This document shows, piece by piece, positions 33,394 to 42,036 of a DNA stretch of 64,000 bases (position 1 is the first letter of the stretch; the number at the start of each line of letters is the position of its first letter). The DNA is from Ancylobacter novellus (GTDB lineage Bacteria; Pseudomonadota; Alphaproteobacteria; Rhizobiales; Methylopilaceae), in assembly GCA_003241695.1 (NCBI GenBank), contig QFPN01000001.1, positions 248,001-312,000 of the forward strand, written 5' to 3'. The notes beneath the pieces are model-generated. The model was not told the origin of the DNA. It saw nothing but the letters and a program-made list of their open reading frames with translations, and searched no databases. A program made the translations under genes and the position numbers.

Positions 33394-34398
33394 ATGTCAC
33401 AGGCCGAAGCCGCAACCGACCTCGACGCCGCGATCATCCGCGGGGCCGAGGCGATCGGCGGCCATGTCGCCGCGGCGCGCGCGGCGGTCGGCGAGGTCAT
33501 CTTCGGCCAGGACAAGGTCGTCGACCACGCGCTGCTCACCGTGCTCTGCGGCGGCCACGCTCTGCTGGTCGGCGTGCCGGGCCTCGCCAAGACCAAGCTC
33601 GTCGAAACCATGGGCACGGTGCTCGGCCTCGACGCCCGCCGCGTCCAGTTCACGCCGGACCTGATGCCCTCCGACATCCTCGGCTCCGAAGTGCTGGAGG
33701 AGGACGCCCACGGCCGGCGCTCCTTCCGCTTCGTGCGCGGCCCGGTGTTCGCGCAGCTGCTCATGGCCGACGAGATCAACCGCGCCAGCCCGCGAACGCA
33801 GTCCGCGCTGCTGCAGGCCATGCAGGAGTATCACGTCACGGTCGCGGGCCAGCGCCACGACCTGCCGCGGCCGTTCCATGTGCTCGCGACCCAGAACCCG
33901 CTGGAACAGGAAGGCACCTACCCGCTGCCCGAGGCGCAGCTCGACCGCTTCCTGCTGCAGATCGACGTCGACTATCCGTCGCGGGACGCGGAACGCAGGA
34001 TCCTCATGGCGACCACAGGCGCCGAGGAGGCGAAGGCGCGGCCTGCACTTTCGGCTGAGGATCTGATGAGCGCACAGCGGCTAGTCCGGCGCCTGCCGGT
34101 CGGCGAAAGCGTCGTCGAGGCGATCCTCGACCTCGTGCGCTCCGCGCGCCCGGAAACCGCCGACAAGACGATGGCGGACAAGATCGCCTGGGGTCCGGGT
34201 CCGCGCGCCAGCCAGTCGCTGATGCTCGCGGTGCGCGCCCGCGCGCTGCTCGACGGACGGTTCGCGCCCTCGATCGACGACGTCGCGGCGCTCGCCGAGC
34301 CCGTGCTGAAGCACCGCATGGCGCTGACCTTCTCCGCGCGCTCGTCGGGCGACACGCTGTCGGGCGTCGTCTCGAAGCTCGTCGAGCGGCTCGGCTGA
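33394..34398 (+). CDS. MoxR-family AAA+ ATPase
   Basis: Chaperone-like ATPase of 334 residues. Walker A is GVPGLAKTK (60-68), followed by RRVQFTPDLMPSDILGSEVL, Walker B LLMADEINRASPRTQSALLQAMQE, and sensor FHVLATQNPLEQEGTYPLPEAQLDRFLL, all characteristic of the MoxR proper subgroup. MoxR ATPases typically assist maturation of VWA-domain or membrane proteins encoded next to them. GAAGGAGAG lies 8 bases before the ATG. It heads a cluster with DUF58, BatA/DUF4159 and a GATase-like membrane protein, the next gene starting 5 bases later. Confidence 0.95.
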   Translation: MSQAEAATDLDAAIIRGAEAIGGHVAAARAAVGEVIFGQDKVVDHALLTVLCGGHALLVGVPGLAKTKLVETMGTVLGLDARRVQFTPDLMPSDILGSEVLEEDAHGRRSFRFVRGPVFAQLLMADEINRASPRTQSALLQAMQEYHVTVAGQRHDLPRPFHVLATQNPLEQEGTYPLPEAQLDRFLLQIDVDYPSRDAERRILMATTGAEEAKARPALSAEDLMSAQRLVRRLPVGESVVEAILDLVRSARPETADKTMADKIAWGPGPRASQSLMLAVRARALLDGRFAPSIDDVAALAEPVLKHRMALTFSARSSGDTLSGVVSKLVERLG

Positions 34399-34403
34399 CG
34401 CGG

Positions 34404-35315
34404 ATGGCGGCGCGCGCCGGGCTGATCGATCCGTCCGAAGCCGCGATCACGACGCGCCACGAGGAGGCGGCGCTCGGCCTCGCCTCGGCGCTGCCCCGGC
34501 TTCTGGTCGCAGCAAGACGCGCGTCCGCCACCGTGGTCCACGGTCTGCACGGCCGCAGGCGCTCCGGCGTCGGCGAGAACTTCTGGCAGTTCCGCCGCTT
34601 CACCGAGGGAGACGTTCCCGGCCGGATCGACTGGCGCCGCTCCGCGCGCGACCAGCACCTCTACATCCGCGAGCAGGAATGGGAGGCGGCCCACACCATC
34701 TGGCTCTGGATCGACCGCTCGCGCAGCATGGCGTTCCGATCGAGCCTCGCCGAGACCTCGAAGCTTGAGCGCGCCGTGGTGCTGGGGCTTGCGGTCGCAG
34801 ACCTTCTGGTGCGCGGCGGCGAGCGGGTAGGGCTGCTCGGCCTGACCCGGCCGACCGCGAGCCGGCTTGCGATCGAACGGCTCGCGGAGGCTCTTGCGCA
34901 CGCGGACGACGACGCGAGCGGGCTGCCCCCCGTCGGCTTCCCGATCGCGCGCCTCGCGGAGGCGGTGCTGATCGGCGATCTGCTGGCCCCCGAAGAGGAG
35001 ATCGCGGCTTCGGTGGCGGCGCTCGCAGGGCGGGGCGGGCGCGGCCACATGGTGATGATCTTCGACCCCGTCGAAGAAACGTTTCCGTTCTCGGGCCGCA
35101 CCGAGTTCCTCGATCCGGACGCGTCGACGAAGCTCGTCGCCGGCCGCGCCGAGGAATGGCGGGCGGGCTACGAGGAGCGGCTGGCGCGCCACCGGGCCGC
35201 CCTCGCCGAGATCGCGCGGCGCCACGGCTGGAGCCTCATCATCCACCGCACCGATCGTCCCGCCACCGAACCGCTGCTCGCGCTCCACGCCCGCCTCGGC
35301 GAGGCGGAGCGATGA
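34404..35315 (+). CDS. DUF58 domain protein
   Basis: A 303-residue soluble protein. The DUF58 signature is GRRRSGVGENFWQFRRFTEGDVPGRIDWRRSARDQHLYIREQEWE (about 51-95), followed by a VWA-like beta strand with WLWIDRSRSMAF, where D-x-S-x-S resembles a metal-ion-dependent adhesion site. DUF58 proteins are the usual partner of MoxR ATPases. It directly follows moxR and is probably co-transcribed with it. The 244-base gap after it contains palindromic repeats only. Confidence 0.92.
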   Translation: MAARAGLIDPSEAAITTRHEEAALGLASALPRLLVAARRASATVVHGLHGRRRSGVGENFWQFRRFTEGDVPGRIDWRRSARDQHLYIREQEWEAAHTIWLWIDRSRSMAFRSSLAETSKLERAVVLGLAVADLLVRGGERVGLLGLTRPTASRLAIERLAEALAHADDDASGLPPVGFPIARLAEAVLIGDLLAPEEEIAASVAALAGRGGRGHMVMIFDPVEETFPFSGRTEFLDPDASTKLVAGRAEEWRAGYEERLARHRAALAEIARRHGWSLIIHRTDRPATEPLLALHARLGEAER

Positions 35316-35489
35316 GCGTCGCCCTCTCCCGGTGGAGCCGTTCGATCTGGCGCGACTCTCGCCGTCCCCTTCTCCCGTTCACGGGAAAAAGTAAGGATGA
35401 GGGGCCACTGCGCCGCGGGGCCAGAACGCTGTCCGCCCGCGCGAACGAGTTCCATTCTGAAGTTCCGGAGCGAGGCCTCCTCGCCCTTA

Positions 35490-35513
35490 CTCTCTCCCGC
35501 GCGCGGGAGAGAG
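35490..35513. repeat. 24-base perfect palindrome in the gap after the DUF58 gene
   Basis: A perfect 24-base palindrome of the form CTCTCTCCCGCG/CGCGGGAGAGAG. The surrounding gap (35316-35559) also has a smaller CTCCCGTTCACGGGA hairpin near 35372 and a CTCTCCCGG stretch near 35329 that roughly mirrors 35500-35520. This looks like one more copy of an interspersed repeat. No gene is visible in the gap. Confidence 0.7.
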
Positions 35514-35559
35514 GGCGACCGGCATATCGCCTCATATCAACGCTCGAAAGCGCCCTGTC

Positions 35560-38433
35560 ATGAGCGCGCTTCCCCTCGCCTTCCTTGCGCCCTGGATGCT
35601 GGCGGCGCTGATCGCGCTGCCGGCGCTGTGGCTGCTGCTGCGCCTCACGCCGCCGAAGCCGCGGCGGGTCGATTTTCCGCCGCTGCGCCTGCTGCTCGAC
35701 GTGGTGGCGAAGCGCGAGACGCCGGCGCGCACGCCCTGGTGGCTGCTTCTGCTCCGGCTCGGCCTCGCGGCGCTGCTGATCTTCGCGCTGGCGAAGCCGA
35801 TCCTCAATCCGCCGCCGGCCGCGAGCGCGGGATCGGGGCCGCTGCTGCTCGTGATCGACAACGGCTGGGCCGCGGCCTCCGAATGGGACGCGCGCGTCGC
35901 GGCGGCGCAGGGCGCGCTCGAGGCGGCGGGCGACGCTGGCCGTCCCGTCGCTCTGGTCGCGACCGCCGACCCGCCGCGCGAGATCGGTCTCGGGACCGCG
36001 GAAGCAGCGGTCGAGCGGCTGCGGGTGCTCGCGCCCGAGCCCTTCGCGTCCGACCGCGCGCCGCTGCTCGCCCCAGTCGAGGCGTTCCTCAAGACCAATC
36101 CGACCGCCGACGCGATCTGGATCGCGGACGGGCTCGCGGGCGGCGACGCGCGCGCCTTCGCCGAGGGGCTGAAAGCGGCGCTCGGGTCGCGCGCGCTCGC
36201 GATCCGGGTCGACCGGACCGGCTCCGCGCGCGCCCTCGTCGCCGCCGAAAACACGCCCGGCGCGATGACGGTCAAGGCGCTCCGTGCCGAGGCGGCTGGC
36301 GTCGAGCCGTTCCGGGTGCGCGCCTCGGACCTGCGCGGCCGGCCGCTCGCCGAGGTCGACGCCGCCTTCCCGGTCGGCGCGCGCGAGACGACCGCGTCCT
36401 TCGACCTGCCCGTCGAGCTTCGCAACGACATCGCCCGGCTCGAAATCGTCGGCGCAAAGACCGCAGGCGCGGTGCAGCTTCTCGACCAGCGCTCCCGTCG
36501 TCGGTCGGTCGGGCTCGTCACCGGCGCGACCGCCGACGTCGCCCAGCCGCTGCTCTCCCCGACCTACTATGTCGCGAAGGCGCTGAAACCCTTCGCCGAC
36601 GTGCGCGAGGCGCGCGGCGAGGGCGCGAGCCAGGCGGTCGAGCGCTTCGTCGCCGACAAGCTGCCGGTGATCGTCCTCGCGGACGTCGGCGCGCTGACGC
36701 GCGAGGCGCATGACCGCCTGTCGCAATGGGTGAGGAACGGCGGCGTGCTGATCCGCTTCGCCGGCCCTCGCCTCGCCGGCGCGCCGCAGGACGATCTTTC
36801 GCCCGTCCGCCTGCGCCAGGGCGGCCGCATCCTAGGCGGGGCGCTCGCCTGGGAGACGCCGCAGCCGCTCGCGAGCTACGCCGCCGAAAGCCCGTTCGCC
36901 CCGCTCGTGCCTCCGAAGGACGTCACCGTCACGCGGCAGGTGCTCGCCGAACCGGACGCCGACCTTCCCGACCGGGTGTGGGCGACGCTCGGCGACGGCA
37001 CCCCGCTCGTCACCGGCGTGCGGCAGGACAAGGGATTGAGCGTCCTGTTCCACGTCACCGCCGACACGCGCTGGTCGAACCTGCCGCTCTCGGGCGCCTT
37101 CGTCGACATGCTGCGCCGGATCGTCGACCTCGCGGGCTCGAACCCGCCAGCGAAGCCCGAGGGCGAGGCGGCCGGCGCCGCCACGACCGCCGCAGGGCAG
37201 CCCGCCAGAGGCGAGGCCGCGGCTCCGCCTTCCGCGGCGTCGCGTCCCCAGACCCTGCCGCCGACCCGCACCCTCGACGGCTTCGGCGCGTTCCGCAGCC
37301 CGCCCGCGACCGCGAAGCCCGCGCCGGCCGATGGCCGCCCCGCGGCGACGCGCGAAAACCCGCCGGGCTTCTACGGACCCGTCGACGCCGGAATCGCCGT
37401 GAACCTGCTGCCCGCCGACGCAGGCCTCGCGCGGCTCGACCTCTCCGGCCTCGACGACGCGCCGCTCGTCGCGGTCGAGCCGACGCCGGTCGCGCCGTGG
37501 CTCCTGACCGCCGCCGCGCTGCTCGCGATCCTCGACAGCCTCGTGGTGTTCCTGCTCGCGGGCGGGGCCGCGCTGATCGGGCGCCGCAGGCCGCAGGCCG
37601 CCGCGCTTCTTCTCGCGGGCGTCTGCCTTGCGCTCGCGGCCGCGCCCTCGCTCGCCCAGACGCCCGCCTCGCCGGCGACGCAAAAACAGCCCTACGACGA
37701 GCGCTTCGCCCTCGAGGCCACGCTCTCGACGCGGCTCGCTTATGTCGCGACCGGCGACTCCGAGATCGACCGGATCTCGAAGGCCGGGCTCGAAGGCCTC
37801 ACCCAGACGCTCGCCGAACGCACCGCGCTCGAACCCGGCGCGCCGATGGCGGTCGACCCGGCGAAGGATGAGCTCTCCTTCTTCCCGCTGATCTACTGGC
37901 CGGTGACCGATCGCGCGGCGCCGCTGCCGCCCGAGACGCTCGCGCGCGTCGACGCCTATATGAAGCAGGGCGGCACCATCCTGTTCGACACCCGCGACGC
38001 CCTGACCTCGGGCGCCGGCGGCCCGCAGGGCGCGGCGCTCCGACGGCTGCTCGACGGCCTCGACGTGCCGGCGCTGGAGAAGGCCCCGAAGGACCACGTT
38101 CTGACCAAAGCTTTCTATCTGCTAGACGATTTTCCCGGCCGCTACGCCGGAACGCCGCTCTGGGTCGAGGCGCTGCCGCCGGCCGACGAGGGCGAGGACC
38201 GACCTGCGCGCGCCGGCGACGGCGTTTCGCCGATCCTGATCACGGCCGCCGACTTCGCCGGCGCGTGGGCCGTCGGATCGGACGGCATGCCGCTGTTCCC
38301 GACCTCCTCCGACGAACGCCAGCGCGAGATGGCCTACCGCGTCGGGGTCAACATCGTGATGTACACGCTGACCGGCAACTACAAGGCGGATCAGGTGCAT
38401 GTGCCCGCGCTGCTCGAAAGGCTCGGGCAATGA
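35560..38433 (+). CDS. BatA-like/DUF4159 membrane protein
   Basis: A large membrane protein of 957 residues. The N-terminus LPLAFLAPWMLAALIALPALWLLLRLTPP then RRVDFPPLRLL is the BatA N-terminal domain (two membrane helices, about 5-90). A periplasmic or cytoplasmic central part follows, with a Pro/Ala-rich linker at about 525-600 and a second pair of helices near 650-710. The C-terminal DUF4159 domain (about 710-957) contains DELSFFPLIYWPVTD and GGTILFDTRD, and is related to glutamine-amidotransferase-like folds. Function unknown. It follows MoxR and DUF58 and precedes another membrane protein with a GATase-like domain. Confidence 0.9.
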   Translation: MSALPLAFLAPWMLAALIALPALWLLLRLTPPKPRRVDFPPLRLLLDVVAKRETPARTPWWLLLLRLGLAALLIFALAKPILNPPPAASAGSGPLLLVIDNGWAAASEWDARVAAAQGALEAAGDAGRPVALVATADPPREIGLGTAEAAVERLRVLAPEPFASDRAPLLAPVEAFLKTNPTADAIWIADGLAGGDARAFAEGLKAALGSRALAIRVDRTGSARALVAAENTPGAMTVKALRAEAAGVEPFRVRASDLRGRPLAEVDAAFPVGARETTASFDLPVELRNDIARLEIVGAKTAGAVQLLDQRSRRRSVGLVTGATADVAQPLLSPTYYVAKALKPFADVREARGEGASQAVERFVADKLPVIVLADVGALTREAHDRLSQWVRNGGVLIRFAGPRLAGAPQDDLSPVRLRQGGRILGGALAWETPQPLASYAAESPFAPLVPPKDVTVTRQVLAEPDADLPDRVWATLGDGTPLVTGVRQDKGLSVLFHVTADTRWSNLPLSGAFVDMLRRIVDLAGSNPPAKPEGEAAGAATTAAGQPARGEAAAPPSAASRPQTLPPTRTLDGFGAFRSPPATAKPAPADGRPAATRENPPGFYGPVDAGIAVNLLPADAGLARLDLSGLDDAPLVAVEPTPVAPWLLTAAALLAILDSLVVFLLAGGAALIGRRRPQAAALLLAGVCLALAAAPSLAQTPASPATQKQPYDERFALEATLSTRLAYVATGDSEIDRISKAGLEGLTQTLAERTALEPGAPMAVDPAKDELSFFPLIYWPVTDRAAPLPPETLARVDAYMKQGGTILFDTRDALTSGAGGPQGAALRRLLDGLDVPALEKAPKDHVLTKAFYLLDDFPGRYAGTPLWVEALPPADEGEDRPARAGDGVSPILITAADFAGAWAVGSDGMPLFPTSSDERQREMAYRVGVNIVMYTLTGNYKADQVHVPALLERLGQ

Positions 38434-38449
38434 GGGGAGCGATCGCAGA

Positions 38450-38704
38450 GCGTCATCCCGGACGCGGCCGCCAGGCCGCGAGCCGGGATCGTCGCCAGGA
38501 TGAGGCGCCGGTCTTCACCTCTCCCCAGCGGGGAGAGGTCCATCGGCGAAGCCGAGCGGGTGAGGGGGAAGCGCGCTTTCCGGAAAGGTCAGGACTCCCT
38601 CACCCGGCGCTGCGCGCCGACCTCTCCCCGCTGGGGAGAGGTGAAGACCGGCGCTTCGTCTTGAAAACGATCCCGGCTCTCCGCTTCGCTTCGGCCGGGA
38701 TGAC
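38450..38704. repeat. Nested palindromic repeats between the DUF4159 and GATase-like genes
   Basis: The inner element has perfect 35-bp arms, 38505-38539 and 38620-38654, with further pairing between them. It lies inside a second repeat, whose halves are CGTCATCCCGG and GAGCCGGGATCGT on the left and ACGATCCCGGCTC and CCGGGATGAC on the right. One repeat family thus appears to have inserted into another. It fills nearly all of the 310-base gap, which holds no gene. Confidence 0.85.
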
Positions 38705-38743
38705 CGCGGGACATCGAGCGGGCGCGGCTGAAAGGCCAGCCGC

Positions 38744-40819
38744 ATGACCGTCGACGTCGCCTTCGCGCCCCTCATCCCGCTCCCCGCGCTCATCGCCCTC
38801 GCGCTCGCCGGCGCGGTCGTCGCGGCGCTCTGCGTGCTCGGACGCACCCGTGGCGCATGGCTCCGGACGGGGGCGATCGCCTGCCTGCTGCTCGCGCTCG
38901 CCAATCCCTCGTTCACGCGGGAGGACCGGGAGACGCTGACCAACGTCCTGCCGGTCGTGATCGACCGGTCCGGCAGCCAGTCGCTCGACGGCCGCGCCCG
39001 GCAGACCGACGAGGCGCGCAAGCGGCTCGAGGCCCGGCTGCAGGGGTTGAAGAACATCGAGGTCCGCTGGATCGAGGCCGGACAGGACGGCACGGCGACC
39101 GACGGCACCGAGCTGTTCGCGGCGCTCCGCAACGGGATCGCGGACGTGCCCCCGGAGCGCGTCGCCGGCGCGCTGTTCGTGACCGACGGCGTGATTCACG
39201 ACACGCACGCGAGCGCCCGCGAGCTCGGCTTCTCCGCGCCGGTCCACGGCCTGATCACGGGCCGGCCCGACGAGCGCGACCGCCGCGTGGCGCTGACCCT
39301 CGCGCCGCGTTTCGGCATCGTCGGCCAGACCCAGACGATCGGGTTCCGGGTCGAGGAGACCGGCGACGGGCTCGGCCGGCCGGTTCCCGTCACGGTGCGG
39401 CGCGACGGCGAGGAGATCCAGCGGATCGAGGTCCTGCCGGGCCAGACGGCGACGATCGAGGCGCCGGTCTCGCATCCCGGCGTCAACTTCATCGAGATCG
39501 AGGCCGAGGACGCCGGGCGCGAGATCACGACCGTCAACAACCGCGCCGTGGTTCCGATCGACGGGGTGCGCGAGAAGCTTCGCGTGCTGCTCGTGTCCGG
39601 CGAGCCGCACGCCGGCGAGCGGACATGGCGCAACCTGCTCAAGGCCGACGCCTCGGTCGACCTCGTGCATTTCACCATCCTGCGCCCGCCGGAGAAGCAG
39701 GACGGCACGCCGATCAACGAGCTGTCGCTGATCGCCTTCCCGACGCGCGAGCTGTTCGCGCAGAAGATCAACGAGTTCGACCTCATCATCTTCGACCGCT
39801 ACGCGCGACAGGGCATTCTGCCGATCGTCTATTTCGACAACATCGCGCGTTACGTCCGCGACGGCGGCGCGGTGCTGGTCGCGGGCGGTCCGGACTATTC
39901 CGAACCCGGTTCGCTCTACGAGACGCCGCTCGTTTCCGTGCTGCCGGCCGAGCCGATGGGCGGCGTGGTCGAGCGCGCGTTCAAGCCGGAGCTTTCGGAG
40001 GTCGGCCGCAAGCATCCGGTGACGCGCGGACTTCCCGGTTCGGAAAAGAACCCGCCGGAATGGGCGCCGTGGTTCCGCATGGTCGACTCGCGGCTGCGGG
40101 AGGGCGAGGCGGTGCTGCACGGTCCGGAGGATCGCCCTCTGCTGGTGCTCGCCCGCGAGGACAAGGGCCGCGTCGCGCTGCTGCTGTCCGATCACGCCTG
40201 GCTGTGGGCGCGCGGCTTCGACGGCGGCGGCCCGCATGTCGACCTGCTCCGGCGCCTGTCTCACTGGCTGATGAAGGAGCCCGACCTCGAGGAGGAGGCG
40301 CTTCGCGCCAAGGCGACCGGCCGCACGGTCACGTTCGAGCGACAGACGCTCAAGGATCAAGCCGCGCCCGTGACCGTCGTGCTGCCGAACGGCGAGACCC
40401 GCGAGGTGACGCTCGCCCGCGAAGAGCCGGGGCTCTGGCGCGGAACCTTCGAGACGCCCGAGCTCGGCCTGCACCGCGCGACCGACGGGACCTTCACGAC
40501 GCTGTTCAACGTCGGGCCGCCGAACCCGCGCGAGTTCACCGAGGTCGCGAGCACCGACCGCCGGCTCGCGCCGCTGGCGGCGCAGACCGGCGGATCGGCG
40601 CGCCGCCTCGAACCGGAGCCCGGCGCGGAAATCGACGTGCCGCGGGTCGTGCCGGTCGCCTCCGGCGCACGGGCCTTCGGCTCCGACTGGATCGGCGTGC
40701 GGCAGGCGGAGGCGAGCGTCGTGCGCGGAATCGGCATCCTGCCGATCTTCTCCGGCGTTCTCGGCCTTCTGCTGCTGGTCGGCGCCTTCGCGGCCGCCTG
40801 GGCTCGCGAGGGGCGGTGA
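38744..40819 (+). CDS. Membrane protein with glutamine-amidotransferase-like domain
   Basis: A 691-residue protein. Two N-terminal helices (LPALIALALAGAVVAALCVL; GAIACLLLALANPSF) resemble the start of BatA/B proteins. A degenerate VWA-like part follows (VLPVVIDRSGSQSLDGRARQ), then Ig-like strands, then the class-I GATase-like fold (about 275-530: KLRVLLVSGEPHAGERTWRN, FDLIIFDRYARQG, YVRDGGAVLVAGGPDY, RVALLLSDHAWLWARGF). There is one C-terminal helix (ILPIFSGVLGLLLLVGAFAAAW). The catalytic Cys of true amidotransferases is not evident, so it is probably a binding or scaffold protein. Last gene of the MoxR cluster; AAAGG lies 9 bases before the ATG. Confidence 0.85.
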   Translation: MTVDVAFAPLIPLPALIALALAGAVVAALCVLGRTRGAWLRTGAIACLLLALANPSFTREDRETLTNVLPVVIDRSGSQSLDGRARQTDEARKRLEARLQGLKNIEVRWIEAGQDGTATDGTELFAALRNGIADVPPERVAGALFVTDGVIHDTHASARELGFSAPVHGLITGRPDERDRRVALTLAPRFGIVGQTQTIGFRVEETGDGLGRPVPVTVRRDGEEIQRIEVLPGQTATIEAPVSHPGVNFIEIEAEDAGREITTVNNRAVVPIDGVREKLRVLLVSGEPHAGERTWRNLLKADASVDLVHFTILRPPEKQDGTPINELSLIAFPTRELFAQKINEFDLIIFDRYARQGILPIVYFDNIARYVRDGGAVLVAGGPDYSEPGSLYETPLVSVLPAEPMGGVVERAFKPELSEVGRKHPVTRGLPGSEKNPPEWAPWFRMVDSRLREGEAVLHGPEDRPLLVLAREDKGRVALLLSDHAWLWARGFDGGGPHVDLLRRLSHWLMKEPDLEEEALRAKATGRTVTFERQTLKDQAAPVTVVLPNGETREVTLAREEPGLWRGTFETPELGLHRATDGTFTTLFNVGPPNPREFTEVASTDRRLAPLAAQTGGSARRLEPEPGAEIDVPRVVPVASGARAFGSDWIGVRQAEASVVRGIGILPIFSGVLGLLLLVGAFAAAWAREGR

Positions 40820-40863
40820 GGTAGAAGCGGGAAGTTCCGTTTCGTCATCGCCGGGGGGCGATC

Positions 40864-41535
40864 TTGGGCTGGTGGGTCGACGTCCTTCAGAGCTTCCTGC
40901 TCGCCGGCTCCGCGCTGTTCTCCATCGTCAACCCGATGGGCGGCGCGCTGCTGTTCGCCCAGGTCACCAAGGGTCGCAGCCACGGCGAGAGGCTGTCGCT
41001 CGCGCGCCGCATCGGCGTCTACTCCGCGGTCGTGATGCTGATCGCGCTCTGGCTCGGCTCGGCGGTGCTGGCCTTCTTCGGCATCTCGGTCGCCGCGCTC
41101 AGGATCGCCGGCGGGCTGGTGGTCGCGGTCTCGGGATGGCGGCTGCTTACCGCCCCCGAACGCAACGAGGAGCACAAGCAGGAACAGGCCGAGGGCGCCC
41201 GAGACGGCGACGACGTCGCCTTCTTTCCCCTCACCATGCCGCTCACCACCGGCCCCGGCACGATCTCGGTCGCGATCGCGCTCGGGGCCAACCATCCGGA
41301 GGGCGCGGCGCTCGTGGCCTTCGGTCTCGGAACCTCCGCCGCGGCGATCGCGGTCGCCGCCGCGGTGTGGCTCGCCTACTCCTCGGCCGACTGGATCACC
41401 GGCCTGCTCGGCCAGGGCGGCGTCCGGATCATCGGGCGGCTCGCGGCCTTCATCCTTCTCTGCGTCGGCGTCCAGATCACGCTGAACGGCGTGCTCGACG
41501 TCTTCCGCATGGCCGGGATCGGCTTCCATCAGTGA
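40864..41535 (+). CDS. MarC family integral membrane protein
   Basis: A 223-residue protein with six hydrophobic helices and the UPF0056/MarC features FSIVNPMGGALLFAQVT in helix 1 and FFPLTMPLTTGPGTISVAIALGA in the middle. The family's function is unsettled; the old link to multiple antibiotic resistance has not held up. The start is TTG at 40864, supported by GGGGGCG upstream and by the family-like N-terminus; no ATG lies in a suitable place. It follows the GATase-like gene by 44 bases. Confidence 0.88.
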   Translation: MGWWVDVLQSFLLAGSALFSIVNPMGGALLFAQVTKGRSHGERLSLARRIGVYSAVVMLIALWLGSAVLAFFGISVAALRIAGGLVVAVSGWRLLTAPERNEEHKQEQAEGARDGDDVAFFPLTMPLTTGPGTISVAIALGANHPEGAALVAFGLGTSAAAIAVAAAVWLAYSSADWITGLLGQGGVRIIGRLAAFILLCVGVQITLNGVLDVFRMAGIGFHQ

Positions 41536-41596
41536 CGCGCACGCTTGCCTCGGGCGGACGATCTCTGCTTGAACCGGCCGACTTCGGGGACATCAG

Positions 41597-41911
41597 ATGA
41601 CCTTCGCGTCCGCGCGCGCCGCGTTCCGCGCCCTGCTCTGCCTGATCCTGCTGGCGACCGGCGGCCCGATCGGACCCGCCCCGGCTTTCGCGGAACGCGC
41701 GGCCGTCGCGGCCGTTCAGCCGCGCGTCGCCGAACGGGAGAAGGACGAGAGCTGCGGCCGCGGCAAGGCGACCACGGCGTTCGGCTGGCGCGTGGTCGAG
41801 TTCGGCGTCACGACGCTCAAATACCTCATCGGCCTGTTCATCATCCCGATCGGCCTGTTCCTCGTGGTGGTCGGCTGGCTGCTGCAGATGGTCGAGGCCG
41901 TGGCCTGCTGA
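41597..41911 (+). CDS. Small exported/membrane hypothetical protein (104 residues)
   Basis: No family recognised. The N-terminus has a signal-peptide pattern (ALLCLILLATGGPIGPAPAFA, cleavage near residue 32). A polar middle with a single Cys follows, and then a strongly hydrophobic C-terminal helix (LKYLIGLFIIPIGLFLVVVGWLLQMV). It would be anchored in the inner membrane with a short periplasmic part. It lies between marC and the membrane/ATP-grasp gene on the same strand, with gaps of 61 and 125 bases. Confidence 0.6.
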   Translation: MTFASARAAFRALLCLILLATGGPIGPAPAFAERAAVAAVQPRVAEREKDESCGRGKATTAFGWRVVEFGVTTLKYLIGLFIIPIGLFLVVVGWLLQMVEAVAC

Positions 41912-42036
41912 CCCGCCTTCGCGCCGCGCCGTTTCGATCATCTTTCGGCCATGGTGCGGGCGGTTGATGAGACGCCGCGCGACCGCAACGATCGGCTGGA
42001 ACGCCCGCGCGACCGTTTCCCGCCAGGACTTCGACC

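Noticed and set aside
38505..38654. Possible CRISPR-like repeat-spacer unit
   Set aside because: The two 35-bp copies are inverted, not direct, and there are only two. This is a palindromic interspersed repeat.
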